Below are positions 16,216 to 23,541 of a stretch of 23,541 bases of DNA, in pieces (position 1 is the first letter of the stretch; every line of letters starts with the position of its first letter). The stretch is taken from assembly GCA_946481035.1 (NCBI GenBank), contig CAMLNK010000001.1, positions 1 to 23,541 on the forward strand. The letters are read 5' to 3'. The notes under the pieces are model-generated. The model made no database searches, was not told the DNA's origin, and was given only the letters and a program-made list of their open reading frames with translations. This stretch comes from an uncultured Dyadobacter sp. (GTDB lineage Bacteria > Bacteroidota > Bacteroidia > Cytophagales > Spirosomataceae). A program made the position numbers and the translations under genes.

Positions 16216-19200
16216 TCATTTTACCCCCAGCAGGTAATCGAGCAGCGCGTAAAAGTCCTTTTCGGGGATGATGTTGCGGAACTGGTCGGGCATGAGCGTG
16301 TATTTGGATGCCCGGTATTCTTTCATATCACCTTTCACCACCGAAAACTCCTGCCCCGTCATGTCCGCGAACACGATTGTTTCACCTTCTGTCCTGCGGT
16401 ACAAGCCCGTGAGGGTCTTTTCATTTTTCAATGTGATATTATAAGTACGAAATGCCTCAGTTATATTCCTGTTGGGATCAAGGATTTTTTGGGTTAATGC
16501 TTTATGCCCCCAGTTTCCGATGCCGTCGAGCTGCGGCCCGACAAGTCCGCCCGACCCCTGGATCTGGTGACAGCCGCTGCAATTCTGCACGAAAATCACT
16601 TTCCCCGCATCCGAAAAAGTAGCAGCAGGTTTGAAATTCGCAATGCGTGCATCGATCAGCTTCTGGCGCTCCTCGCGCTCGCCTGCTCCGATCGTGAGCA
16701 ATTCCCGCATTTGTGTCTGCTGGGAAGCATCCGCATTGTTGGTAAGCCGCTCCTGTACCGGCACCTCGGTGGCAATATCCGCACTAAGTTCCTGTTCTTT
16801 GAATGCATTAAGCAAATAGCTGATCCCTTCCGAAGTATTGGCCAGCACGGTTGCAATCACGATTTGAAGATTACGCGCTCCGCTCGCCAATTGCTTTTTC
16901 AAGGTCTCGTAAACAGACGGCGATGCTGCCTGGCCCATTGCAACCGCCAGTTTCTCCCTTAAAGCAGGCAATTCCGAAGGATCACTGAAAATACTCGAAA
17001 GCACATCCACATTTTCTTTTGGGTCAATATTCATCAATGCGCCAGCGGCGGTGCTCCTTACCGTGTAATCCATCCATTTGGCTTGCAAAATGCCTCTTAA
17101 TACAGGTTGAAGGGACTTAATGCGATACTCCCCTGCGATTTCCGCTGCTGTAATTCTTTGCTCCGAAACGGTGGACGGGCCTTTTTCCGGAATGACAACC
17201 ACCGCAGGGGCAAACTGCCCGATACCGACCGAACCCGTCTGCGAGCTGTCGACCGCTTCGATATACCCCATTTGCCCTTCATATCCAGCCAGATTGAACG
17301 TCGCGTTGCGAATAAGATCTTTGAATTGCATAATCTCCGTTTGGTTCACCCGATACTCTGCTATCACTTTCCCGGTGTCGGCCAGCCGGATTTTGACCGA
17401 GTTTTTCGAAATGCCCCTTTTTTCTGCGCGGTTATGGACATCGTTATCAAACACATTCATATTCAATTTTGCAGGCAGTTTGAATGGCACCGAATACAAT
17501 GCGGACTGCGGTGCATAACCTCCTTTTTCACTTAAAACGATGCGAAATGCGGGCATCACATCCACAAGGAAGCGTTCGGAAACCGACCACGAATTCACCG
17601 GATCGGCATTCTTGGCTACCTTTCTGATTTTCCAGGTTTCGGCTTCGGCAGAAATATTATTTAAAAACTTCCCGGCCAGCCGCTCGCCCCAGGCGATCAT
17701 TTTCGGACTTGCCGCAGCCCCGCTTTGCCGGATACCGGCCTGAATCGTCCGGTACAACGAAAGCTGTTTTTCGGGGTCATTAGCAAACTTCGCATTGATC
17801 AGATCTATCGCCTTTTCGACCTGATAAGGCGCCGCGAGCCGACCAATGTATTCCAGATTGTTCAAAAGATCTTTGGCGTCCAGCTCGTGCGTGAGCGTGT
17901 AGTCGAGCACAAACGCCGCGCCCGCGGACGAAGGCACATCGAGCAGTGCTTTGTTTAGCAATGCCAGTTGCGCATCGCTCCACCGCATTGCGGGAACACG
18001 CCACATCACGCTGGTATTTTTGAGGTTATTCCGCACACCCAGCAATGCGGTGTAACGTAAATGCGTGTCCTCCGGCGACGTTTTTTCATACAAATCCATT
18101 AGCAACGCCAGGTTTTCCGATTTGGGAAAATGCGTCAAAACCTCAGCTGCCGTCCGTTTCACAAACGGATCGCTGCTTTTCAACGCTTCGGTAACCAGGC
18201 GGTAATGTGCGTCGGAGATTATCCGGCGTTCGGTCAGGATACGTAATGCATGGATTTTCACCGTCTGTTCATTGCCTCCCAATGCATGATCAATCAGGCG
18301 ATCGTCCAGCGAACCGAGGCGGTGCAATATCCACAATGCATGTACGTAAGAAACCGCATCAGGATTATTTGCCAGAAGCCCCTTCACTGGTGTTACCGCC
18401 TTCTCTTTCCAGGTATCCACGAGCCTGTCGGCCACTTTCAGGCGGGTATTCAGCTGCGGATGTTTCAGTCCTTCCAGCAACTGCGCGATCGTCGCTTTCG
18501 ACCAATCGGTGACCGGCAAATTATCGTGCGGCTCGTTTCCTTTATAGGTTACCTTCCAAATCCGGCCGCTCACGCGGTCGCGGCCAGGGTGATTTAGGGC
18601 AACTTCGTAGTGCCCGATGATCCTGTTATAAAAATCGGCGATGTACAACGCCCCATCAGGCCCCACTTTAATATCCACCGGCCGGAACCACGGGTCTTTA
18701 CTAACCAGGAGCGGCTCCTCCTTTTTCGAAGATGGCGTCGAGCCATTGAAAGTGACTGTATTCCGGTCAATGCGGCAGGTGACGACGTCGCCGGTAAAGA
18801 AACTGCCCCGGTATTTGGCTGGAAATTGCGTACCGGTATAGTAAACAAGCCCTGCCAATGCCGTCGAGCCGAGGTCATAAGTCATCATCGCCGGCGCGAA
18901 ACCCAGGCCCACAGGCGCTTTCTTGCCAAAATGCGGGTAATCCCCGCCGGAAATCAGCTGTGTAATAGGCTTGGTATGACAATCCACGGAATACAAATAG
19001 CCCTTCTCATCATATGCATAGCCAAACGGATTCACCCGTCCGAATGTAGTCTGCTCCACATGGCTTCCATCCATTCTCACCCGGAAAGTATTCCCGGAGG
19101 TCATCCGGATCGAATCTCCATCCGTACCCGCTACATTCGAAACATTGGAAAAGCCATGGCACACATGCAGCCAGCCGTCGTACCCGCGCATAAGGTTGTT

Positions 19201-19788
19201 CACCATCCCGTGGGTATCCTTATGCCCGAAACCTCCGAGCAACACTTCTCTGCTATCAGCCTTGCCGTCGTTATTGTTGTCCTTGAAATGATATAGATTG
19301 GGAATACTGTACCCGATGGCACCGTCGGCGACAGGCATAATGCCGATCGGGATATTGAGATTATCGTCGAAATGCGTAAAAGTCTCCGCCCGGCCGTCGC
19401 CGTTCTTGTCTTCGAGAATGGTAATGCGGTCCTTCCCATCGCTTTCGCCGGCTGCTACCGGGTATTCCGATGATTGCGTGACCCACAATCGGCCGCGATC
19501 ATCGAATTCCATATTCATCGGCTTGGTAATGTCTGGCTCCGAAGCAAAAAGCGTTACTTCGAACCCTTCGGGCAGCTCAAAACTGAGACGTTCCTCCTCC
19601 GGTGTTTTGAAGCCGGTCGTCCTGATATGTTCCGCGTAAATATCTGTCCCGGTTTGCTGCGGCGCATTGGCAACCGTTACATTCTGCCCGGACTTGTTTT
19701 GGGGAGGTTTACAACTTTGGGTATTAACCAATAGGGAGGCTGTCAGCAAAACCACACCGGTTTTGACAGTACTTCGAAAAGGCACCAT
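16216..19788 (-). CDS. PVC-type heme-binding propeller/HEAT/cytochrome c lipoprotein
   Basis: A 1190-residue exported protein with three parts. An N-terminal lipoprotein-like signal has candidate Cys26 (NTQSC, a relaxed lipobox). Residues about 65-420 form a PVC-type/glucose-dehydrogenase-like propeller (FELPEGFEVTLFASEP, MEFDDRGRLWVTQSSEYP, VDIKVGPDGALYIADFYNRIIGH). Residues about 430-1010 are helical HEAT-like repeats with an inserted beta region. The C-terminal cytochrome c domain carries Cys1070-Ser-Gly-Cys1073-His1074 (NCSGCH), GPQLDGIGNWG, and a likely distal ligand Met1166 (YTLMPDQF). Such proteins are thought to oxidise sugars or related compounds outside the cytoplasm and pass electrons to covalently bound heme. 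The gene leads a unit with the VCBS protein and the sugar epimerase. No clear promoter was found in 19789-19893. Confidence 0.88.
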   Translation of the reverse strand: MVPFRSTVKTGVVLLTASLLVNTQSCKPPQNKSGQNVTVANAPQQTGTDIYAEHIRTTGFKTPEEERLSFELPEGFEVTLFASEPDITKPMNMEFDDRGRLWVTQSSEYPVAAGESDGKDRITILEDKNGDGRAETFTHFDDNLNIPIGIMPVADGAIGYSIPNLYHFKDNNNDGKADSREVLLGGFGHKDTHGMVNNLMRGYDGWLHVCHGFSNVSNVAGTDGDSIRMTSGNTFRVRMDGSHVEQTTFGRVNPFGYAYDEKGYLYSVDCHTKPITQLISGGDYPHFGKKAPVGLGFAPAMMTYDLGSTALAGLVYYTGTQFPAKYRGSFFTGDVVTCRIDRNTVTFNGSTPSSKKEEPLLVSKDPWFRPVDIKVGPDGALYIADFYNRIIGHYEVALNHPGRDRVSGRIWKVTYKGNEPHDNLPVTDWSKATIAQLLEGLKHPQLNTRLKVADRLVDTWKEKAVTPVKGLLANNPDAVSYVHALWILHRLGSLDDRLIDHALGGNEQTVKIHALRILTERRIISDAHYRLVTEALKSSDPFVKRTAAEVLTHFPKSENLALLMDLYEKTSPEDTHLRYTALLGVRNNLKNTSVMWRVPAMRWSDAQLALLNKALLDVPSSAGAAFVLDYTLTHELDAKDLLNNLEYIGRLAAPYQVEKAIDLINAKFANDPEKQLSLYRTIQAGIRQSGAAASPKMIAWGERLAGKFLNNISAEAETWKIRKVAKNADPVNSWSVSERFLVDVMPAFRIVLSEKGGYAPQSALYSVPFKLPAKLNMNVFDNDVHNRAEKRGISKNSVKIRLADTGKVIAEYRVNQTEIMQFKDLIRNATFNLAGYEGQMGYIEAVDSSQTGSVGIGQFAPAVVVIPEKGPSTVSEQRITAAEIAGEYRIKSLQPVLRGILQAKWMDYTVRSTAAGALMNIDPKENVDVLSSIFSDPSELPALREKLAVAMGQAASPSVYETLKKQLASGARNLQIVIATVLANTSEGISYLLNAFKEQELSADIATEVPVQERLTNNADASQQTQMRELLTIGAGEREERQKLIDARIANFKPAATFSDAGKVIFVQNCSGCHQIQGSGGLVGPQLDGIGNWGHKALTQKILDPNRNITEAFRTYNITLKNEKTLTGLYRRTEGETIVFADMTGQEFSVVKGDMKEYRASKYTLMPDQFRNIIPEKDFYALLDYLLGVK

Positions 19789-19893
19789 GCGATTAAAGAG
19801 GGATAAGCGGGTTAGGAATTTCTGAATAAATACTGTAATTAAACTCAGAACACCGCCTATTTTACTATCGCAACAAGGATTAATATTAGAAGC

Positions 19894-19930
19894 CGGGCCA
19901 TAATGCGCGTAACAGCCGCATCATGGCCCG
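19894..19930 (-). terminator. Hairpin terminator at the end of the S74/T9SS operon
   Basis: A long stem, CGGGCCATaATGCG (19894-19907) and CGCATcATGGCCCG (19917-19930), 13 of 14 pairs with one A-C mismatch and a 9-base loop. It starts 12 bases after the stop codon of the T9SS cargo gene on the minus strand. The following minus-strand sequence (CTTCTAATATTAATCC) is AT-rich but not a clean T-run, so termination strength is uncertain. Confidence 0.65.
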
Positions 19931-19942
19931 AAGGAAAGAATC

Positions 19943-20938
19943 TTAGTACTTTACAAAATGTGTTCGCTCTGAAGAACCGTCGCGGTATTCTACCTGTAAA
20001 ATGTAGCTTCCCGGTTTAAACCCCGTCAGCGACACATGTTTAGCATTCGAACCGGTCGCCGACAGGCGCTCCGTTTCTACGCCGCCCCCGGCATTCAGTA
20101 TCTTCACTTTCGCTACTTTCGACCAGTCTTTCACATCCATTTCAAGCCGGTCTGCTGCCGGGTTGGGAAAAATAGCCAGCGCATTCCCGTTCCATGACAC
20201 CATTCTGATCTGGCTGAAAGCGAAGCTACCGTCGCGATCAACCATTTTGAGCCGGTAATAGTTGTTACCTCCTATCGGATCACCATCCTGATATTCATAG
20301 CTTACCTGGCCCCTGTTGTCCCCTGCCGACTGCACGCGCCCCAGCGATTTCCAGTCTTTTGCATTATGGCTCCGCTGAATTTCAAAAAAATCGCTGTTTG
20401 TTTCCACAGATGTCTTCCAGCTCAACTGTATGCCCTTTTCCTTTTTCCAAGCGTCGAACCCAACAAGTGTCACGGGCAAAACGCTTTGCGCATTCACGAG
20501 CGTTAGCAACCGGATGTCCAGGTCGGCCACATCCTTGGAAACAAAATGCAGCCCGAGATCCCGGTTACTTCCGGTCATGGTCACAAATCCCGCCTCATCC
20601 GACCATGAATTCGCCAGTTCCAGCAGCGATTCCGTATTGCCATTCAGCTCCGTCGGGTCGTAAATCACGCCGAGATTACCGTGGAAATTGATCGGGTTAT
20701 TAAAAACATACTTCTTATTGATACTCGCATTGGGGTTTCCCGGCACAGGGGTATGCTCAACTGTGAGGGAATAATTGTTGCCGAGATTCAGGTCTGCCGT
20801 GGGGTTTAATACCAGGCTGTCCATCGACAATATTGTTCCGGTTTTCACATACATACTATTTCCCGTGACGATCTGTGACTTAGCCTGCACGGCACAAAAG
20901 ACAAGCAACAGGCTTGTGATAAGTTTATTTCTTTTCAT
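19943..20938 (-). CDS. T9SS cargo protein of unknown function
   Basis: A 331-residue secreted protein. The signal peptide is MKRNKLITSLLLVFCAVQAKSQ. The N-terminal domain (about 23-150) is beta-rich and unrecognised (ILSMDSLVLNPTADLNLGNNYSLTVE). It is followed by the common T9SS linker LPVTLVGFDAWKKEKGIQLSW, a fibronectin-like section ending NNYYRLKMVDRDGSF, and a type-A sorting domain IFPNPAADRLEM to HFVKY (256-331). It should be exported through T9SS and anchored or released after sortase cleavage. Its ATG overlaps the stop of the upstream S74 gene by 4 bases (ATGA at 20935-20938), the classic arrangement for translational coupling, so the two proteins are probably made in fixed proportion. 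A hairpin follows the stop. Confidence 0.85.
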   Translation of the reverse strand: MKRNKLITSLLLVFCAVQAKSQIVTGNSMYVKTGTILSMDSLVLNPTADLNLGNNYSLTVEHTPVPGNPNASINKKYVFNNPINFHGNLGVIYDPTELNGNTESLLELANSWSDEAGFVTMTGSNRDLGLHFVSKDVADLDIRLLTLVNAQSVLPVTLVGFDAWKKEKGIQLSWKTSVETNSDFFEIQRSHNAKDWKSLGRVQSAGDNRGQVSYEYQDGDPIGGNNYYRLKMVDRDGSFAFSQIRMVSWNGNALAIFPNPAADRLEMDVKDWSKVAKVKILNAGGGVETERLSATGSNAKHVSLTGFKPGSYILQVEYRDGSSERTHFVKY

Positions 20939-22068
20939 ATCTCTTCATGATTAAATCTGATTGGAATGTCTTCATATCTTTTCGACAGAAGTACTTTTCT
21001 CCTCTTTCGCGTCGCTGAATCAGGCCCGTTGCCGGCGAGCTGCATCTTGATTTTTTCAACTTCCAGGAGCAATGCCCTGTTCTTTTCCCGCAACTGTTGC
21101 GTCCTTCTCACCAATGCCTGAACAGCTATCAGGTTTACACCTTCCAGATCGGCCTGATTGATCGTCGTGTCGGTACCAATCGTGCCGTAACCGTCATGCC
21201 CGAACGCCTCAAAGAAATCCTGAGCCATCGGGCCGTAATGCCTGAAATATTTCGGGTCCTGTCCCTTGTAGTTCCAGGATGAAAGCGTCATCCTTCCGAT
21301 CTTTTCCAGAAACGCTTCGCCGTCGACCGGACTGAAATTCTCTTTCTTGTTTACATCAGACATTACTTGCCAGGAGTTCCCTCCTGGTGCCAGACTGACG
21401 CCTACATTGAGCGAACTGTTGGTGAAGAACTGGTATCCCCCCGAAAACCGCATCGAAATCTGATTGTCGGCAGAACTAGCCAATTGCAGGTTTTTGGTAT
21501 TATCACCAAATACAAAGGCGCCTGGCTTACCATTGGTAGAAACCAACGTCCCTAACGCCAGTGAGTTTGCCCCGCTGGCTATGGCGGACTCGCCATGCGC
21601 AAACGTACAAAATGCGCTGGCTTGCGAGCTGGCCCCGCTTGCAAATGAGGCCGTTCCTGAGGCGAGTGTCTTCAATCCAAAAGCAGATGCGCCCAATCCG
21701 GTGGCAAAGGCCTCGAAGCCGGATGCAAACGAGTATTTGCCGACAACCTGCGGATCAAAACCGCCATTTCCAACGCGCTCACCAATAGACCGGAATGCGC
21801 CTTTATCATGAAACCATTTCATTTTGAATTCCACCGGATCTGGAAAACCCGGATCGTAAAACGGATTATTATCCGGCGCCAACTGGGGCGTGCTTGACAT
21901 TACGGAGCCATCGTGCACGTGCAACATCGCCTGCGGTTGCGTGGTACCAATGCCTACCTGTGCTTGCGATGGCAAATACATCAGCGATAAGGCCGATGCA
22001 AACAAGGTCCTTCTTTTAATTAAAACTGATAAAGGGGATACAAATCGACTGCTAAAACTAATCCTCAT
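20935..22068 (-). CDS. YadA-head-like surface protein with S74 intramolecular chaperone domain, copy 1
   Basis: A 377-residue exported protein. The ATG at 22068 gives a signal peptide (MRISFSSRF..., ending near SQA-Q, then VGIGTTQP); a TTG at 22098 in the same frame would add ten polar residues and is less likely. The middle has YadA-head-type repeats with alternating SxA/TGLGASA/ASG strands (FASGFEAFATGLGASAFG...), a sign of a trimeric beta-roll. The C-terminal part is an S74 endosialidase-type chaperone: Ser237-Asp-Val-Asn-Lys241 (the Ser/Lys autocleavage pair), SSWNYKGQDPKYFRHYGPMAQDF, TIGTDTTINQAD, then a coiled-coil-like tail (TQQLREKNRALLLEVEKIKMQ). In phage tailspikes this domain folds the trimer and then cuts itself off. 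It follows copy 2 by 37 bases and is coupled to the T9SS gene. Confidence 0.86.
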   Translation of the reverse strand: MRISFSSRFVSPLSVLIKRRTLFASALSLMYLPSQAQVGIGTTQPQAMLHVHDGSVMSSTPQLAPDNNPFYDPGFPDPVEFKMKWFHDKGAFRSIGERVGNGGFDPQVVGKYSFASGFEAFATGLGASAFGLKTLASGTASFASGASSQASAFCTFAHGESAIASGANSLALGTLVSTNGKPGAFVFGDNTKNLQLASSADNQISMRFSGGYQFFTNSSLNVGVSLAPGGNSWQVMSDVNKKENFSPVDGEAFLEKIGRMTLSSWNYKGQDPKYFRHYGPMAQDFFEAFGHDGYGTIGTDTTINQADLEGVNLIAVQALVRRTQQLREKNRALLLEVEKIKMQLAGNGPDSATRKRRKVLLSKRYEDIPIRFNHEEI

Positions 22069-22105
22069 AGTGTGATCTACATTTAAATACCTAAGCAATT
22101 CACTT

Positions 22106-23158
22106 TCATTCGCCGGCCAACAGCGTCTCTATCTTTGCATGTCGAAAACCCACATGCCTCGACATTCTTTTGCGAAGCACCGAAACCTCCCGTTCGAGAT
22201 CGTCGTTTATTTTTTGAAGCTCGTCCGTCTCCTCAACCAGCGCCTGTATCGCAATCAGCGTAACACCGTCCATATCTGCTTGATTGATTGTCGTGTCCGC
22301 ACCGATCGTACCATATTGATCATGACCAAACGCTTTGAAAAAATCCTGAGCCATCGGGCCATAATGCCGGAAAGTCTTTGGATCCTGCCCTTTGTAATTC
22401 CAGGAAGAAAGTGGCATTTCTTCCATTTTTCGCAAAAATTGCTGCCCATCGACCGCAGCAAGGTTCTCCTTTTTCGAAGCATCGGAAACCACATTCCATG
22501 CATTGGCGCCGGCGGGTAGCGCCACGCCTGAAGTCTGCAGGTTATTTGTATAAAACCGATAGCCTCCTTCAAACAACATCCTGAATTGGTGGTTGCTGGT
22601 ACTTTGAAAGTTGAAAGTGCTATGTCCCATAATGAGGGCACCTGTCAAAGAATTGTTTTCCAAATGAGTCCCCACCGCGATGCAATTAGGGCCACTCGAC
22701 ATTGACATGTAGCCTTGCACAAACGAAAAATTATAGCCGGCAATCGTACCCTGTCCACTGGCAAATGCCCCAAAGCCTCCCGCACTGGCTCTCATACCTC
22801 TCGCGGAAGCCCCAAGCCCGGTTGCCAAAACATCAAAACCCGAAGCAAAGGAAAATTTGCCAACGGATGCCGGTTGAAGCGTCGTAGAGTATATGCCAGC
22901 GCCCAGAGCGCGAAAGGCGCCTTTCTCCGGTATCCATTTAAATGCATGATGCACCGGGTCGTCGTCAAAGTTCGCGAGATCGTAAAACGGGCTTTCTTGG
23001 GGAGGTAATGTAGGCGTTTGCGCGAGGAACGTCCCGTCGTATACGTGCAATCTTGCTTTCGGGAGGTTCGTTCCGATACCCAGCTGCGCAAAAGTCATAC
23101 TGCACCCCATCGCATACGCAAACCCCGCCCTAATGAATTTTAATAGCAGTTTTTTCAT
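22106..23158 (-). CDS. YadA-head-like surface protein with S74 intramolecular chaperone domain, copy 2
   Basis: A 350-residue protein with the same plan as its downstream neighbour. The signal peptide ends near TFA-Q (residue 24), followed by the family start LGIGTNLPKARLHVYDGTF. A region of ASG/GLGASARG head repeats covers about residues 95-165. The S74 domain carries Ser225-Asp-Ala-Ser-Lys229 (VVSDASKKENL), LSSWNYKGQDPKTFRHYGPMAQDFF and IGADTTINQAD. The tail (ETDELQKINDDLEREVSVLRKRM) looks like a coiled coil. The N-terminal halves of the copies differ more than the S74 halves. It is the middle member of a minus-strand tandem array, 24 bases after copy 3. I infer a trimeric cell-surface protein; the ligand is unknown. 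Confidence 0.86.
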   Translation of the reverse strand: MKKLLLKFIRAGFAYAMGCSMTFAQLGIGTNLPKARLHVYDGTFLAQTPTLPPQESPFYDLANFDDDPVHHAFKWIPEKGAFRALGAGIYSTTLQPASVGKFSFASGFDVLATGLGASARGMRASAGGFGAFASGQGTIAGYNFSFVQGYMSMSSGPNCIAVGTHLENNSLTGALIMGHSTFNFQSTSNHQFRMLFEGGYRFYTNNLQTSGVALPAGANAWNVVSDASKKENLAAVDGQQFLRKMEEMPLSSWNYKGQDPKTFRHYGPMAQDFFKAFGHDQYGTIGADTTINQADMDGVTLIAIQALVEETDELQKINDDLEREVSVLRKRMSRHVGFRHAKIETLLAGE

Positions 23159-23182
23159 CGATTTGATCTGTTCGGGTGCATA

Positions 23183-23541
23183 TTATCTCTTGCCAACAAG
23201 CTCACGTCTGTTCTTCCGCCTCAATGCAGATTGGGCATCGGCAAGTTGCGCCTTGATCGTCGCGATTTCTGCTAGCAGATCACTATTCATTTGCTCCATT
23301 TTCCTGACCAAAGCCTGAATGGCAATCAGATTCACCCCATCAAAATCCGCCTGATTAATCGTCGTATCCGTCCCGATTGTGCCATACACATCCTGACCAA
23401 ATGCCTTGTAGAAGTCCTGCGCCATCGGCCCGTAATGCCGGAATGCCTTCGGATCCTGACCTTTGTAGTTCCAGGATGTCAGGTTCATTTTGCTGATCTT
23501 TTGGAGGAAGTCTTCGCCATTGACCGGAGCGAAGTTTTCTT
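23183..23541 (-). CDS. S74 intramolecular chaperone protein, copy 3 (N-terminal part outside window)
   Basis: The C-terminal 118 residues of a third S74-domain protein; the frame is open through the right edge (reading ENFAPVNGEDFLQKISKM before the internal Met codon at 23488). It contains LTSWNYKGQDPKAFRHYGPMAQDFYKAF and TIGTDTTINQADFDGVNLIAIQALV, almost the same as copies 1 and 2. The Ser-Lys pair would lie just beyond the edge; only the ENF following it is visible. A short coiled-coil-like tail (KMEQMNSDLLAEIATIKAQLADAQ) ends in basic residues. It precedes copy 2 by 24 bases, so it is the first visible gene of the operon; the promoter lies outside the window. Confidence 0.85.
   Translation of the reverse strand, partial: ENFAPVNGEDFLQKISKMNLTSWNYKGQDPKAFRHYGPMAQDFYKAFGQDVYGTIGTDTTINQADFDGVNLIAIQALVRKMEQMNSDLLAEIATIKAQLADAQSALRRKNRRELVGKR

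Noticed and set aside
18610..19296. A 228-codon open frame on the plus strand
   Set aside because: It is antisense to the propeller part of the PVC-type heme protein, whose motifs are clear; the plus-strand product shows no domain or signal peptide.
22069..22098. Extended start (TTG at 22098) for S74 copy 1
   Set aside because: It adds a polar stretch (LRYLNVDHT) before a good signal peptide; ATG at 22068 gives a normal export signal.
20935..23541. S74 genes as a prophage tail-fibre module
   Set aside because: The proteins carry bacterial signal peptides, no phage structural genes are adjacent, and the array is coupled to a T9SS cargo gene.

Overview
The window looks like chromosomal DNA of a Bacteroidota member of the Cytophagales, most like the Spirosomataceae (Dyadobacter/Spirosoma type). 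This is judged from protein families, not from a search. Evidence: several proteins end in type IX secretion (T9SS) sorting domains, one is a PorZ-like propeller protein, there are tandem C25 (gingipain-fold) peptidases and surface S74/YadA-head proteins, and promoters fit the Bacteroidota pattern TTG-N19-TAnnTTTG. Coding density is high. No gene-free stretch exceeds 300 bases; the longest are 10721-11007 and 11602-11845, which hold promoter-like motifs and a terminator. No tRNA, rRNA, IS element or CRISPR array was seen.

Layout. (1) 3-2128, plus strand: the 3' end of a PorZ-like gene, uridine kinase (udk) and an outer-membrane lipoprotein, closely spaced and probably one transcript. (2) 2194-4395, plus strand: a compact RiPP locus. 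A promoter-like motif precedes a 51-codon lasso-peptide precursor (2264-2419), followed by an asparagine-synthetase-like lasso cyclase (2461-4395). The leader protease B2, the RRE protein B1 and an exporter are not present anywhere in the window, so the locus is a precursor-plus-cyclase pair that would need help in trans. (3) 4400-10720, minus strand: two tandem paralogous C25 cysteine peptidases with T9SS sorting domains (PorU2-like), separated by a strong hairpin terminator. (4) 11008-13372, plus strand: a short collagen-repeat lipoprotein with a textbook terminator, then malate:quinone oxidoreductase (mqo) with a terminator shared with the converging gene. (5) 13425-14015, minus strand: a Uma2-family (PD-(D/E)xK) protein. 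(6) 14123-19788, minus strand: a three-gene unit of a giant PVC-type heme-binding propeller/HEAT/cytochrome c lipoprotein, a secreted seven-repeat FG-GAP/VCBS propeller protein, and a sugar epimerase of the D-tagatose 3-epimerase family. Together they suggest periplasmic or surface sugar oxidation with cytosolic sugar isomerisation. (7) 19894-23541, minus strand: three tandem S74 intramolecular-chaperone proteins (the first cut by the window edge), translationally coupled to a T9SS cargo protein and closed by a hairpin.

The main item of interest is the lasso locus: a perfect lasso-type leader motif, a Gly1 core with three successive Asp residues at positions 8-10, an adjacent cyclase with intact ATP-site motifs, and no partner genes. 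Second are the repeated surface-protein families that make this region an envelope/secretion neighbourhood.
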